Source: Agriotes lineatus (Eukaryota; Arthropoda; Insecta; Coleoptera; Elateridae). From it: a stretch of DNA of 64,000 nucleotides. The number at the start of each line of letters is the position of its first letter. Position 1 is the first letter of the stretch. Below are positions 11,529 through 22,625 of this stretch, piece after piece. The position numbers and the translations under genes are program-made. The notes below the pieces were generated by a model, which searched no databases, was not told the DNA's origin, and was given only the letters and a program-made list of their open reading frames with translations. The stretch covers positions 186,001 to 250,000 of the forward strand of contig CALNHX010000286.1 in NCBI GenBank assembly GCA_940337035.1, written 5' to 3'.

Positions 11529-13269
11529 TTCAAGATGACATAAGAAAAAAGAAAGAAGAATTAATAAAAAAGGTAATCGAAGAAAACAAAGATATGAAGT
11601 GTCTACGAAGAACAAAAATAGGAAAAAAGATCATAAACACATTAAAAAATAAAGACAACACAGAAACAAGAGACAAAGACCAAATGTTAAAGATTGCAGA
11701 AGAATTTTACAGAGATCTATACAGTACAAAAATCGCCCCCACCCCACAAGTTACGAATGAGTTAAAGAAAAAGATCATCAACATTAACTCAGAAGACATG
11801 CCAGAAATAGACGAAACGGAAATAATCACTGCAATAAACCAGGCAAAAAATAACAAAGCGCCAGGTAAAGATGGCATAGTATCAGAAATGTTAAAGGAGG
11901 GAGGGAAAGACATCATAAAAGCACTAAAGATTTTATTTAATACATGTTTGAACGATGGGAAAATATTATTTAAAAAGGAGACAACACGAAATTGGGGAGA
12001 TAGAGGCCCATCACATTACTGTCACAATTCTACAAAATACTATCGAGAATCATAACAAAACGACTATCTAAGAAACTAGACAATTATCAACCAAAAGAGC
12101 AAGCCGGCTTTAGATCCACCTACAGCACCTACGACCACCTGCACACAGTCAAAATATTGATAGAAAAGGCAATCGAATATAACCTCCCGCTGTACGTAGC
12201 ATTTGTCGACTACGAGAAGGCGTTCGACAGCGTGGAAACACGGGCTATTGAAAGGGCACTGCAAAAATGCAGAATAGACTATAGATATAATCAGCTGATA
12301 CATAATATCTATCAAAATATGTCCTCTACAATTCAGCTTCACGAAGAAACGAACCCTATCCCCATAAAAAAAGGAGTTAGACAGGGGGACATCATATCCC
12401 CGAAATTATTTACCTTAGTTCTGGAAGAAATCTTTAAAGAACTCGGTTGGGAGGGGAAAGGAATGAACATACACGGAAAACTACTGAACAACCTGAGATA
12501 CGCGGACGACCTAATACTGATAGCCAATAACTATGAAGATTTACAAATAATGTTACAACAACTAGATGAAAAATCACAAGCCGTTGGACTAAAAATGAAC
12601 AAGAACAAAACGAAAATTAGGACAAACAGACAAGAAGAAGAAAGAAATATAAGGGTGGGAAATGAAGTAATAGAAAATATCAATAAATACGTATATCTAG
12701 GACAAGAAATAACCCTGACCAAAGAAAATCAAACTATGGAGGTGACTAGAAGAATAAGGATGAGCTGGGCTGCATTTGGAAGGCTGAGCTACATTTTAAA
12801 AAATAAAGCATTTTCCCAACATATGAGAACCAAAGTATACAACATGTGCATCCTACCCGTTTTAACATATGGAGTCCAGACATGGACATTTACGAAAAGC
12901 AACGTTGACAGAATGGCTAAAACCCAGAGAGCTATGGAACGAGCCATGCTAGGAATAAGTCTCAAAAACCGACGAACTAACGAATATGTAAGGAATAATA
13001 CAAAAGTCACTGATGTCGTCGACAGAATGGCCCACCTCAAATGGAAATGGGCAGGGCACAACGAGAGATACGCGGACAATAGATGGAACAACACAATAAA
13101 TAAATGGAGGCCCTGGTACGGGAAAAGAAATCGTGGAAGACCACAGATGCGCTGGGTAGACGATATAAAAAGAACAGGAGGTTTAGGATGGATGCGAACA
13201 GCACAAGACAGAAACCAATGGAAAGCTTTAGAGGAGGCCTATATCCAAAGTTGGAATACAAAAGGCTAA
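11527..13269 (+). pseudogene. RTE-clade LINE reverse transcriptase
   Basis: The plus-strand region encodes the linker and finger domain (APGKDGIVSEML at about 11860), then after a disrupted stretch near 11960-12000 the palm. Motifs are VDYEKAFDSVET, KKGVRQGDIISP and the catalytic LRYADDLIL (near 12495). The C-terminus has KYVYLGQEI, a thumb region and the RTE-typical tail RGRPQMRWVDDIKR with a final Trp-rich helix ending at 13269. A frameshift separates the first 170 codons from the rest. The last 370 codons are open, which suggests a moderately young copy. Confidence 0.85.
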
Positions 13270-14767
13270 AATAGAGAATAGAGTAGTGGAAATGTAAAAT
13301 TCGTTACGATACCTGAAGCCACGGAGCTAAAAGGCAGGGTACAGCAGTTAGCTCGCCAAATGTGCACGATAGACGTAGAACAATCGAAAAGAAAGGTGTC
13401 ATTGCCAGGTCAGCTGGAAATAATCACAGGTGACAAGAAGATGCACCTGGCCGGAGATGCGATAAGAATCGGGCTAACGGCGCGGCGTGGAATGTAGCCA
13501 AGTTGATTGACGGATTTCGCAAATGTGTGATATAAAATCGCTATTTGGAACCGGCGGTAAGAAAAACTTCATAAATCAGAATTCAATTGAGTTGCCCAGC
13601 GGTCGGTAGTGTTATGTTTGCAAAAATACTACAATCACGAATCACGAAAGCGTTACCACTTACGGTATTTTTGTCGTGGCACAAATAACAACAAATTGAG
13701 AGGTGATACAATAGTAGCCGGTGATTCCAATTTAGATTCATTTTAATCTTCACAACGCAAGATTTTTAACACTCCCAGCAATTCGAGGCGGAGTTGACAA
13801 AATAAACAGCAGCGGACTCCATAATTAGCCTCCTGTGCAAGTGAGGGCACAACAAGGACTCTCAGCAACAAATGCTGAGCGAAGAAACAAAGCGGGGGCC
13901 ACAACAAGGACTCAGCAATAAACAAAAAACTCAGCAATGATTAGCATCCAGCTACCAGATTAGTAGCACAAACTAGCTGCTTATACTTTAACGAATGCAA
14001 AGTCGACTCTTCAGCTTACAACTTTTCGATAAATCAACTATATAAATCCGCGGTAGCGGGAATGAGTTAGAACACTATTCCTGTTTTTGTAAGTCGCTAT
14101 AAACTAGTCGCGATTAAGTCGAAGACGCTTGCAAAAGACAGCGAGGAACAAAACCCATCGTTGCAGGTACGCGAAGACAATTAAATTATACTTGGCCTAC
14201 TTACGCATTACAACGGATCGAATCCATCTCGCGCCACTGAAGACCGTTCAAAACGAGTTCGGTGACCTCAATGACCGTACAGCGTTGAGCTTTTCGGACA
14301 GGAGCGACCAAAATTCGGACGGTACAATTAATGGGCCATTAAAGCGTAACGCTTCTTACCCATAATAACTATCATTTCTTTCCATCTGTAGGTAATTCCT
14401 TCCAATTTGTGCTGTTATATGTATAGGCTTCCACAGCTTAGTATGCGACACTAGATTTTTAATTTATAACTTTAAATTTTACTGCTTAAACTGAAAAATC
14501 TAAAATGCATTTGAGTTCATATATGTTCTTTAATAATGTTAAAATCGATTAACCTTATTATTGAGAATAGCCAAATTATTCATACAAACGAAAAACATTT
14601 TTAATTTTTTTCGTCCGTAGGGAAGATGTAGCAGAATTTTAGTATTGAAAAACTGTAAATTCGTTCTAGTTCTAGCATAACCGAATCTTTTACCTCTCAT
14701 TCTGATAGCTATAAATCAACCTTCTAATTAATATACAATGTATTTAATCATTACTTATACTCTGCAG
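13270..14767. other. Unassigned; possible LTR-element 3' end
   Basis: No gene could be assigned. An open run of about 65 codons (about 13297-13495, plus strand) precedes a stretch starting tgttatgtttgcaaa at about 13612. That stretch has repeated words (ctcagcaa, acaacaaggact) and a TATATAAAT motif near 14040. The arrangement is reminiscent of the end of a gypsy-type element and its LTR, but no second LTR copy was found. The final part is probably intron of the ABCH gene, since 14768 is preceded by an acceptor AG. Confidence 0.25.
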
Positions 14768-15920
14768 GTATATTATAATTCAGAAGACGACGCGCTAGAC
14801 TCTGTACTAAGAGGAGACACGTACGCTTCGATCATTGTTCAACACAACTATTCCAGTGCATTACAAGCTCGCCTAGAAGACTGGCGTGAATCGCCCTCGT
14901 GGGACATTAAATCTTCAGAAATCAATGTCGTCAGAGATGTGTCTAGTACGAATTAATCAATGATGTGCATAGCAAATATTATATTGCTATATGTTTTAGG
15001 TAAAACCATTTCAAATTTTGTTTATGTCTACATGCTGGATACTTTCCAAACCTTCATACAAGATTACCTGGAGAGCTGCGGCATCAACAGGAAGATCATA
15101 ACTTTCCCCATAAGCGTAAGTTTGAACAAAAATTAAAAGGATAAAACTAATTCCTTTACGATTTTTAGTGGCAGCCACCCATTTATGGACTGAGCTATCC
15201 CAATTTTACCGATTTTGCTACGCCAGGAATAATATTGACGTTAGTTTACCATGAATAATCACAATATATTACAAGCTAATGGATCCACTTTCTTTCAGTG
15301 TAATATTTTTCCTAGCAGTTGCACTGACATCAGTTGCAATGCTAATCGATCGTAACGAAGGCAGTTTAGAACGAGCTCTAGTCATCGGAATCAGTGGTGT
15401 GGAGTTACTTTTTGCACACGTGATATGCCAGTTTGTGGTGATGGTAATGCAGTCTGTTATAGTCATGATCTTCGCATTCGCCGTTTTTCAACAGACTTTA
15501 ACTGGCTCGCTAACTCTTGTTGCAATCCTCACATTCATGACTGGATTCTGTGGAATGTGCTTTGGTAAGAATATCCTTTACCGACTATAATAAAGTTTCA
15601 ATAAACAATTGCTTTAAGGTTTCGTTGTATCATGCGTATGCGACACCGAAAGAACTGCGACCTATGTTGCTTTGGGCAGTTTTCTCCCAATGGTGATGTT
15701 ATGTGGAATCATTTGGCCCATCGAGGCCATGCACCATCTTTTGCAGCTGGTGTCGTTTGTCCTCCCACTGACCAACGCCACCGAAAGCATGAGGAGTATT
15801 CTGCAAAGAGGATGGGATTTATATGAGCCAGTAGTGTACACAGGCTTTATTTCCATTGGTATATGGATAATAATATTTTTAACAATTAGTATACTATATT
15901 TGAAATTTAGCAAAGGCTGA
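14768..15920 (+). CDS. ABCH-type ABC transporter, last five exons
   Basis: Five exons with GT-AG introns of 51-59 bp join in frame: 14768-14945, 15000-15115, 15169-15239, 15299-15564 and 15619-15920. They encode the end of a half-transporter: an extracellular-side segment (VYYNSEDDALDSVL), then membrane spans of the ABC-2 type (FFLAVALTSVAML, TGFCGMCFGFV, SFLPMVMLCGIIWPIEAM, IIIFLTISILYL) and a short FSKG terminus typical of the arthropod ABCH subfamily and its ABCG23-like annotations. The nucleotide-binding domain lies upstream of the window or in unseen exons. In insects such proteins are plasma-membrane exporters, some linked to cuticle lipid transport; the substrate here is unknown. I see no disruption. 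Confidence 0.85.
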
Positions 15921-16490
15921 AATATTTTATACTTTTGTTATGTTCATCTCTTTTCTAGACTGTTGTAATTTATTTTCTGTATGACTAAATAGTGTAAGGT
16001 GTATTGTATTAGTAAAAAACGTGTCATAAAATTTGGTTTGATTTCAAGAGTACTCCTCTCCTCTCCCAAAGAAGCGAAAAGCAGGGAGGGAGGCCAGGTA
16101 GGTAAACTAATATAGTCCAGTATGAAAGTAGTACAATTATATTTAGCTACAAAACCTCCTGGAGCTTTTCAACTATACTTTAAAAATAATAACAATAATA
16201 AAAGGTAGCAATAAATAATAAATAACACAACACTACACATACACTGCCACTGGTTACACGAGTCTGGATCGTTGAACGAACGTCTCCTTCTACTTCAGAG
16301 ATGAAAGCTTAAAAGAGAGAAAACACGCCAAGCGTATGCATAAGAAAGTAAAAAAATTATGAGCAGCAAACAAATAAACACATGGAAGCGTTGAAGCTTT
16401 GTTGATCTAAAAAGTAAGCGAGTTCAGCTGAATACAACTGATTGTCCAGGCAATGTCTTCAAATGGTATGTAGTTATTTGTGTAACCAAA
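15921..16490. other. ABCH 3' flank, no gene
   Basis: AT-rich sequence after the stop codon contains an ataataacaataat-type low-complexity patch near 16185-16230. No other feature was recognised. Confidence 0.4.
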
Positions 16491-16494
16491 CTTT

Positions 16495-17010
16495 AAAAAA
16501 TCGCAACTGCAGAAGTGTGCGTGTCAGGTTGCGAGACTGAGCATGAAGTGGCTGCTGCATGTACGGACCAGAATAGGTCATGGGTGTACTTGGCAGCTGT
16601 AACAGGTTGCGAACGCCACTGTTGATATGCAAGGATCAATAAGTGACCGAGCACACAGGTTTGCTGCACGTACTGGACCAATGTAGATCGTGGAGGCACG
16701 TGGAAGCAAAACGTTGTGCTGTTGGTGCATGTGTCTGGCAAGCGTAGGCCATGTACGTGAATAAACACCAAAACCAGGCCCCGGAAGTGGTTGCTGCACA
16801 TATCCGGTCAACACAGACCTTGAATACTTGCGAGCAGCAACAGCAGGCCGCGAAGGCGGCTGCTGTACACACTCGAGCAATGCAGGATATGTATGCGTGT
16901 GATAAATGAGAGTAGGTTGTGGACGATAAACGCGTTCGGTCGACATGGGCCATGGATATGTGAACAACGAAAGCGGAAGAAGGCTGTGCAAGTGCCAGAA
17001 ATGACTTGTC
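16495..17010. repeat. Diverged minisatellite-like block
   Basis: GC-richer than its surroundings. Four related phrases recur at irregular spacing of about 70-130 bp, each like ctgctgcacgtactggacca (about 16549, 16660, 16789 and 16858) and each followed by a cgtgg/cttgg word and agcag. Several overlapping minus-strand frames are open for 100-144 codons with a recurring QQP. The repetition explains the openness without requiring a gene. Confidence 0.5.
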
Positions 17011-17133
17011 AATGTTTATTATTCGATAATTTTGGTGAATTGAAATGCAAGTGACATTTATAGGGTTATAAATGGTTGCACTTGGCTGTAGTTAGCCTGT
17101 ATTGGGGGGACTGATAAATTAAGGCTGGTTGCT

Positions 17134-19720
17134 GGTGCTGAAGTGGACAGGACAGGATCAGTTCACGGGAGACTGCACTAAATTAATATCAAATGCTGTG
17201 ACAAGGTATTCAAGAAGAAGATGACAATGAAGAAAAGTAGACGACAGTTGTACTGGTGGAACGATAATATAGCCGAATTGAGAAGAGCATGTAACAGAAG
17301 CAAGAGAGCCTTGGTGAGATGCAACGGCAGAAGAACCTCTACTCAGCAGGAAAAAAGTCAACCGCATGATGAATATACAGAAAGGCGCAAAGAATTGAAG
17401 AAGTACATTAAGAAAGCTCAGGAAGAAGCGTAGAGGAAAGTATGTGAGGAGGTCAACAATAACCCATGGGGAGAAGGATATAGAATAGTTGCAAGAAAGC
17501 TCAGGTATGCTCCTAAAATTGAATTGGATGACGATCAAAGAATGGACAGGCCAGGAAATTATTCCCGGAAGATAGGGAATACGACTGGGAGGAGATAATA
17601 TCTGACATGGAAGGAAATGAGCCTGAGGAGTTTAGAGAAGAAGAACTGTTGTTAGCAGTCTCAAAAACCAAAAATAAGAAGGCGCCGGGGCCAGACGGAA
17701 TCCCCCCCGAAGTAATCAAAGCGATAACACTAAAACATCCTGCATACTGCGTACGTATCTTCAATAAATTATTAAGCATGAGGGCTTTCCCAAATCTATG
17801 GAAAATGGCAAGTCTGGTGCTTATAGAAAAACCCAAAAAGAAATAGGAAGAAGGTCAGGCATATAGACCCATATACCTACTAAATACAATGGCTAAGCTA
17901 TACGAGAGATTACTTGCCACTAGAATAGTGAATGAATTAGAAAGCAAAGAAGACCTATCAGACAAACTATATGGCTTTAGAAAGGGTAGAAGCACCATGG
18001 ACGATATGAAGACCATAATAAGAATGGCGGCCAACGTAAACACGGGAAACTACAAGAATAGAGAGCTGATAGTGATGATAGCCATTGACGTGGAAAATGA
18101 TTTTAATACAGCACCTTGGAATGGTATAATGCGGGAAATGAAGGCAAAAAATATCAGTAAGTACCTAATAGAAATTGTAGGATGCTATTTAAAAGACAGG
18201 TGGCTGGAAGTCACAGAAGGTACAAAGATGAAGGTAACAAGAGAGGTACCCCAGGGGTCAATACTGGGGCCGCTCTTGTGGAATATCTATTATGATGGCA
18301 TACTAAAGATGCAGATGCCAGAGGGCGTAACCGCGATAGGATACGCTGATGACGTAGTGTTGCTTGTAAGAGAAAGAGATGAGGAAACAATGAAAAGTAG
18401 TGCCAGGTGAGCACTAAAAAAGGTAGATAATTGGATGAGGAAAGGCGGCTTAAGATGGCACCGCAAAAAACGGAAATGGTGCTGTTAGTGGCAAGAAGGA
18501 AAATTAAAGAAATGGAAATTAATATCAACCATGCAAGTATTAAATCAACAGAAGCCCTAAAATACCTGGGAGTAATGTTCAATAGAAACATGACCATGAC
18601 TGAGCATGTCATACACACTACAAAAAGAGCAGAAGCAGTGATACAGCAGCTGTCAAGAATAATGCCCAGAATTGGAGGAGCGAAGAGTAGTAAGAGAAGA
18701 GTGATTGCGACCGTGGTATACTCCATTGTCTTGTATGCGGCACCAATTTGGAGGAAGGTCATAGAGTATAAGAAATATAGGCAAATGCTAGAAAGGATAC
18801 AGCGTAGGCTGATGATCGCAATTGGAGGAGCATGCAGAACGACATCCACAGAAGCGTTACAGGCGATTACCGGAACAACTCCGATGGACCTGATGGTGGA
18901 AGAAAGAGTAAAAACATACGAAAGGACGAATGGAATTGGGAAGACGGAAATCAAGGAGGAGATAATAAGTAAGTGGCAGATCAGATGGAGTGCACTGGAA
19001 GGAAAGGCAGAGTGGACTAGGAAGTTAATACCAGATATAAGCAAATGGGTCAAGAGGAAACACGGGGAAATGGAATACCACATGGCCCAAGTGTTTACAG
19101 GGCATGGATGTTTCAACCAATACCTGAGGCGTATTGGGGAAGCAGAGAACGAAGAATGCTGGTATTGTGCAGAAAGAGATACAGCCGAACACACCATGTT
19201 TAGATGCATCCGATGGGAAAGAGATTAGAAAGAAATATGGTGGAAAGGGCAATTGGGGAAAATATTACAACGGAAAATCTAACAAATATAATTCTAAGAA
19301 GTGAAGAGGCATGGGAGAACATACATAAATTTAGAAGGAAAATAATGTTGAGGAAAGAAGAGGATGAAAGGATAATAAAAGCTGAGGAAACTTAAATGCC
19401 GGACAGAAAACAATGGGAACTAAAGAGTAATCTTGAAGTAATGCCACAGCAGTCCCGAGGTCACCCTTGCTCATCCATGGAGGGGTTTTAGTGGGTAGAA
19501 ATCCCACAGTCCCCCGCGGAATAGAAGATCTTCCCGCGGTGACCCTAAGAAGGTTTCCCCTCCAAACAAACAAAAGAAAAAGGATCAGTTTACGGGAACT
19601 CCAGAGCGTTGGTGCTGGAGTGGACAGGACAGGACCAGGCTTCTCCAAGGGAGGTGATGGATATCACACTTCTCGGGTCACCACTTGTAAGACATGCACC
19701 CTTTGATGGTTATATATACA
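17134..19720 (+). mobile_element. R1-clade LINE, 5'-truncated and decayed
   Basis: Plus-strand protein fragments in changing frames show the second ORF of an R1-type LINE without its endonuclease. A 3' untranslated part follows the last stop (about 19395-19720). The sequence ggtgctg(a/g)agtggacaggacagga occurs both at the left edge (17134) and in the 3' part (19611), and aggatcagttyacggga likewise (17155 and 19581). The left edge may therefore include a piece of R1 3' sequence. No poly(A) or target duplication was identified. Confidence 0.75.
17200..19395 (+). pseudogene. R1-type reverse transcriptase pseudogene
   Basis: Recognisable in order: the pre-RT segment (LYWWNDNIAELRRACN), KKAPGPDGIPPEVIK (about 17680), GFRKGRSTMDDM, palm motif A (IDVENDFNTAPW), VPQGSILGPLLWN, the catalytic GYADDVVLL (about 18340), ALKYLGVMFN, a thumb and a C-terminal zinc-knuckle-like cluster CWYCAERDTAEHTMFRC (about 19158-19208). 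Stops and frame changes occur near 17431, 17844, 18408 and 19226. R1-clade LINEs normally prefer specific targets such as 28S rDNA; no rDNA is visible beside this copy. Confidence 0.85.
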
Positions 19721-19728
19721 GGGTGATT

Positions 19729-20839
19729 TTAAAATGTTTCGCCAAACTTCGGGGTATTGTTCTACACACCAAGGCAAGTAAAAAAGTCCATGTAAACATG
19801 TGTCCGAAAATCGCGCGTTTCCGAGTTAGGAGCAATTTTTGAACTTGGGAAGTAGTCCAGTCAAATGGTGCTCAAAAAAGGGCGAATAGGGGAGATGTTG
19901 GGTGGAGTTCTGATATTTGGTTCCTATATGTTTTTTGGGTCGCTGTACACGAATATCAGGTTTTCCAACAAGAATTTTGACCGGAAACACGTTTTTTAAG
20001 CAAAAACCGTGTAATAAATCGTTTTTTTTAGTTTTTCTAAAATTACTCGAAAACTATCCAATTTCGTAAATATTGAACCTATATGAAATAAAAGAGAGTA
20101 AAATTTCTTACATTTTATGTACTAGCGGTTTTTTCTCCGATCAATCGTTCAGCCGCGAGAGCGCCGCGAAGTTAGGTGTTAAAAGGGAATTATGACAGTT
20201 TATTTCAAAGTAACTCGAAAACTATACATTTTTCGTAAATCAACAATGGTATATGAAATGAATCTTCATAATTGAAATGTTGGCAAACCCGATACTCGCG
20301 TACAGCGACCTAAAAAACATATAGGAACCAAATATAAGAACTCCAAAACTTTCCCCTATTTTCTACCATTTGACTGGACTATAATTTTGAGGCGCTCTCG
20401 CGGCTGAACGATTGATCGGAGAAAAAAACCTCACATACATAAAGTGTAGGAAACTGTGTCCTCTTTTATTTCATATAGGTTCAATAGTTATAAATGATAG
20501 ATATCTTTTGGGTACTTTTAGAAAAACTAAAAAAAATCGGTTTTTTACAAGGTTTTTGTTAAAAAAACGTGTTTCCGGTCTAAAATTTTATTGAAAAACC
20601 TGATATTCGTGCACAGCGACCCAAAAAACATATAGGAACCAAATATCAGAACTCCACCAAAACTCTCCCCTATTCGCCCTTTTTGAGCACCAATTGACTG
20701 GACTACTTCACAAGTTCAGAAATTGCTCGTAACTCGGAAACGCGCGATTTTCGGACACATGTTTATATGGACTTTTTTACTTGCCTTGGTGTGTAGAACA
20801 ATACCCCGAAGTTTGGCGAAACATTTTAAAATCACCCTG
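19729..20839. mobile_element. 1.1 kb palindromic DNA element
   Basis: Ends are CAGGGTGATTTTAAAATG and its complement, each flanked by TA. The two outer arms of about 250-270 bp are near-perfect inverted copies. Further inside, ctccgatcaatcgttcagccg (about 20134) is inverted at about 20398. A third, diverged copy of the arm segment cataggaaccaaatat-type sequence lies in the middle (about 20285-20370). TA flanks suggest a Tc1/mariner-type source. No coding region. Confidence 0.75.
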
Positions 20840-20841
20840 TA

Positions 20842-21130
20842 TAGGGTCCCGGGTGGTGTAGCTTGAACAAGAGTCCACGTTCGATCAGTAGAGTTAAGCA
20901 ATGCTCTTTCTGGTCAGAACTTGGATAGGAGTTTCATGGCTGCTTCTCTCGGCACCTCGTGGTACGGCTGCCACGGAAATAGTTGGTAACGGATGTCATA
21001 ATAACATCATAACAGTCGTTAGTGGGGTTGAAAGTCCACATAAAATGTACAGCGACGCTTATAATTGGCCTAACGGCTGTTGGCTGAGTACCAAAATTTT
21101 AAAAAAATATCTTACAATATATGCTTATAT
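20842..21130 (+). mobile_element. 5S rRNA-derived SINE-like sequence
   Basis: From about 20870 the order gttcgatcag, agttaagcaatgctc, ggtcagaacttggataggag mirrors the internal promoter region of 5S rRNA (A box, intermediate element and C box). It is followed by ctcggcacctcgtggtacgg. The match is partial and mutated, so this is a 5S-headed SINE (SINE3 type) or a 5S pseudogene rather than a working gene. The 3' limit is a guess. Confidence 0.5.
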
Positions 21131-21253
21131 ATAAAGGTCAAGGAAACACGTCTTGCTTCTAGAACCAATATATTAAAACTTGTTTATAAATTTTTATTTG
21201 ATCGTCGTCTTCATAACATGAACATAGACAACTCGATCCACTACAGTACTCAA

Positions 21254-21287
21254 CGTTTTGCTCACTTTCGTAAGGGGCTTCATCAGG
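21254..21287 (-). ncRNA. Degenerate hammerhead ribozyme motif (left)
   Basis: Read on the minus strand: CTGATGA, a potential stem II (AGCCC to GAGC around a 10-11 base loop), then AAAACG. The hammerhead consensus needs GAAA after stem II. Here the G is A, and stem II has a GGGC to GAGC change. The order and spacing fit a type I hammerhead, but activity is not expected. Confidence 0.5.
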
Positions 21288-21551
21288 AGGAAAAGCAAAA
21301 GAGCACGGTAACTCAACGTGTAAACTACATCAGAGGGGAAACTCTTTTGCAAAGGAAGGGATAGAAGAGCACGGTATCTCAACGTGTAAACCACGCCAGA
21401 GGCAAAACTCTTCTAACTATCGCTTTTCTCCTTCCGATCGTTAGAAAAGTTTCGCTTCTGGCATGGTTTTAAGTTGAGTGACCATGCTCTTCTATTCCTT
21501 CCCTTGCAAAGAAAAATCGCCTCTGGTGTGGTTTACACGTTGCTTTTCCTC

Positions 21552-21585
21552 CTAATGAAGCCCCTTACGAAAGCGGGCAGAACGT
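21552..21585 (+). ncRNA. Degenerate hammerhead ribozyme motif (right)
   Basis: Plus strand: CTAATGA in place of CTGATGA, stem II GCCC with GGGC intact around CTTACGAAAGC, then AGAACG in place of GAAACG. It is the inverted partner of the motif at 21254-21287, and the damaged positions differ between the two copies. Confidence 0.5.
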
Positions 21586-21899
21586 TATGTTCTTCGACCC
21601 CAATAATCCCGGAAGTCGTTTGTTACTTACATACTACATATTGTATGTGAATCTGTGTTTGTATAAACAGTCATAGTTGCGGCAACATAAGCTAAAAACG
21701 CAAACGCTCCATAGACCACTTCTTCTCAATATCCTTTTGACTTTCACTAGAACTACGAGTCTCTAAAATATAATATGTCGATAACATTCTCCAAATTATA
21801 ATTAAGTAACGTCAAACGATTTCAAAATATTATTATTATTATTACACCATTTTACATACTGAGGATAAACCTATAAGGACAGTAATAGTAATTTACGTT

Positions 21900-22190
21900 A
21901 TAAGTCCGGTAAACGCAAGTTTACAGTAGCGAGTCCAAACGTTTCGGGACGAGGCGACGTAGGAGCCGAGTCTGGAATGTTGACACGAGCTACTGTAAAA
22001 GTTTACCGGACGTATGTCGTAATGCGTTTTATTTCATACTGCAATTATTAAATTTTTACTTAAAACTACAAAAATTTTTTTTTCAATTGAAAATAATAAA
22101 TAGTTTGATTATTGATTTATTTCATTTGAGTCCGGTAAAATATTTTACCGGACCTGATACCGTAAAGCCTCATTTTCCGGACTAAAATCA
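21900..22190. mobile_element. Candidate MITE with TCCGGTAAA ends
   Basis: agtccggtaaacgcaagttt at about 21903 is inverted near 21990-22013 (ctactgtaaaagtttaccgg). A second palindrome tccggtaaaatattttaccgga lies at about 22131, and a reversed end ttttccggacta at about 22173-22184. The word tccgg(t/a)aa thus marks several ends, as in a MITE or a nest of two. Boundaries are approximate. Confidence 0.35.
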
Positions 22191-22214
22191 TTAACTTAAA
22201 CATGGGTTTTACGA

Positions 22215-22625
22215 TGCAGTATGAAATAAAAATATAAATGATACTACGGTTATGCATTCAAATATAAGAAAAATTAGAAAAGAATAGCATGGATTCAACC
22301 ATCTTAATAACTCTCCATTAACACCAGCATGTTCAAGCTTACTAAGAAGTCTGCGATGTGGAACTTTGTCGAAGGAAAAATCAAGATAAATGACGTCCAT
22401 TGGACTATCGTGATCCAATGATAGAGTTAGGCCATTTAGTGAAGTCAGCAGATTAGACAGAACAGATCTGCCGGGGAGGAAGCCATGTTGACAGTTGAGG
22501 ATTCTGTTGGTTTCAAGTAAGAATGGTAGTAATTTATCTACAACAGTTCTTTCTGCAACCTTGTAAATGATGCTTTCTAAACTGATGGGCCGGTAGTTGT
22601 TAATTAATAATTGGTAAGTTTTTGT
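22215..22625 (-). pseudogene. CR1/jockey-type LINE RT fragment
   Basis: On the minus strand the sequence encodes NYRPIS-like text, then HGFLPGRSVLSNLL and VIYLDFSFDKVPHRRLL, which are the finger and palm-A motifs of a CR1/jockey-like reverse transcriptase (the usual SKAFDKVPH has lost residues). Only about 135 codons are present, with no YADD. It ends near 22215 in unrelated sequence. Confidence 0.7.

Larger units (their letters stand above)
11285..13310 (+). mobile_element. RTE-type LINE with inverted 5' segment
   Basis: The first 240 bp encode part of an APE-type endonuclease on the minus strand. From about 11528 onward the sequence encodes reverse transcriptase on the plus strand and continues to the LINE C-terminus. 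Opposite orientations of two parts of the same protein, meeting at one point, match the 5' inversion that LINE insertion by twin priming produces. The endonuclease part stops exactly at the BEL 3' LTR, so the original left end is not here. Confidence 0.75.
21240..21600. mobile_element. Palindromic Penelope-like terminal repeats
   Basis: Outer arms (about 21250-21300 and 21537-21590) are inverted copies centred near 21425. Each contains a hammerhead-like core. Inside the left half a 65 bp unit starting agagcacggta(a/t)ctcaacgtgtaaac is repeated in tandem (about 21300 and 21366), and its inverse occurs in the right half. Penelope-like retroelements are known to carry hammerhead ribozymes in their terminal repeats and often have inverted copies. 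No reverse transcriptase is linked here. Confidence 0.5.

Noticed and set aside
21952..22019. Short gene in the GC-rich spacer of the TCCGGTAAA palindrome
   Set aside because: Only about 60 bp and no frame; explained as MITE interior.
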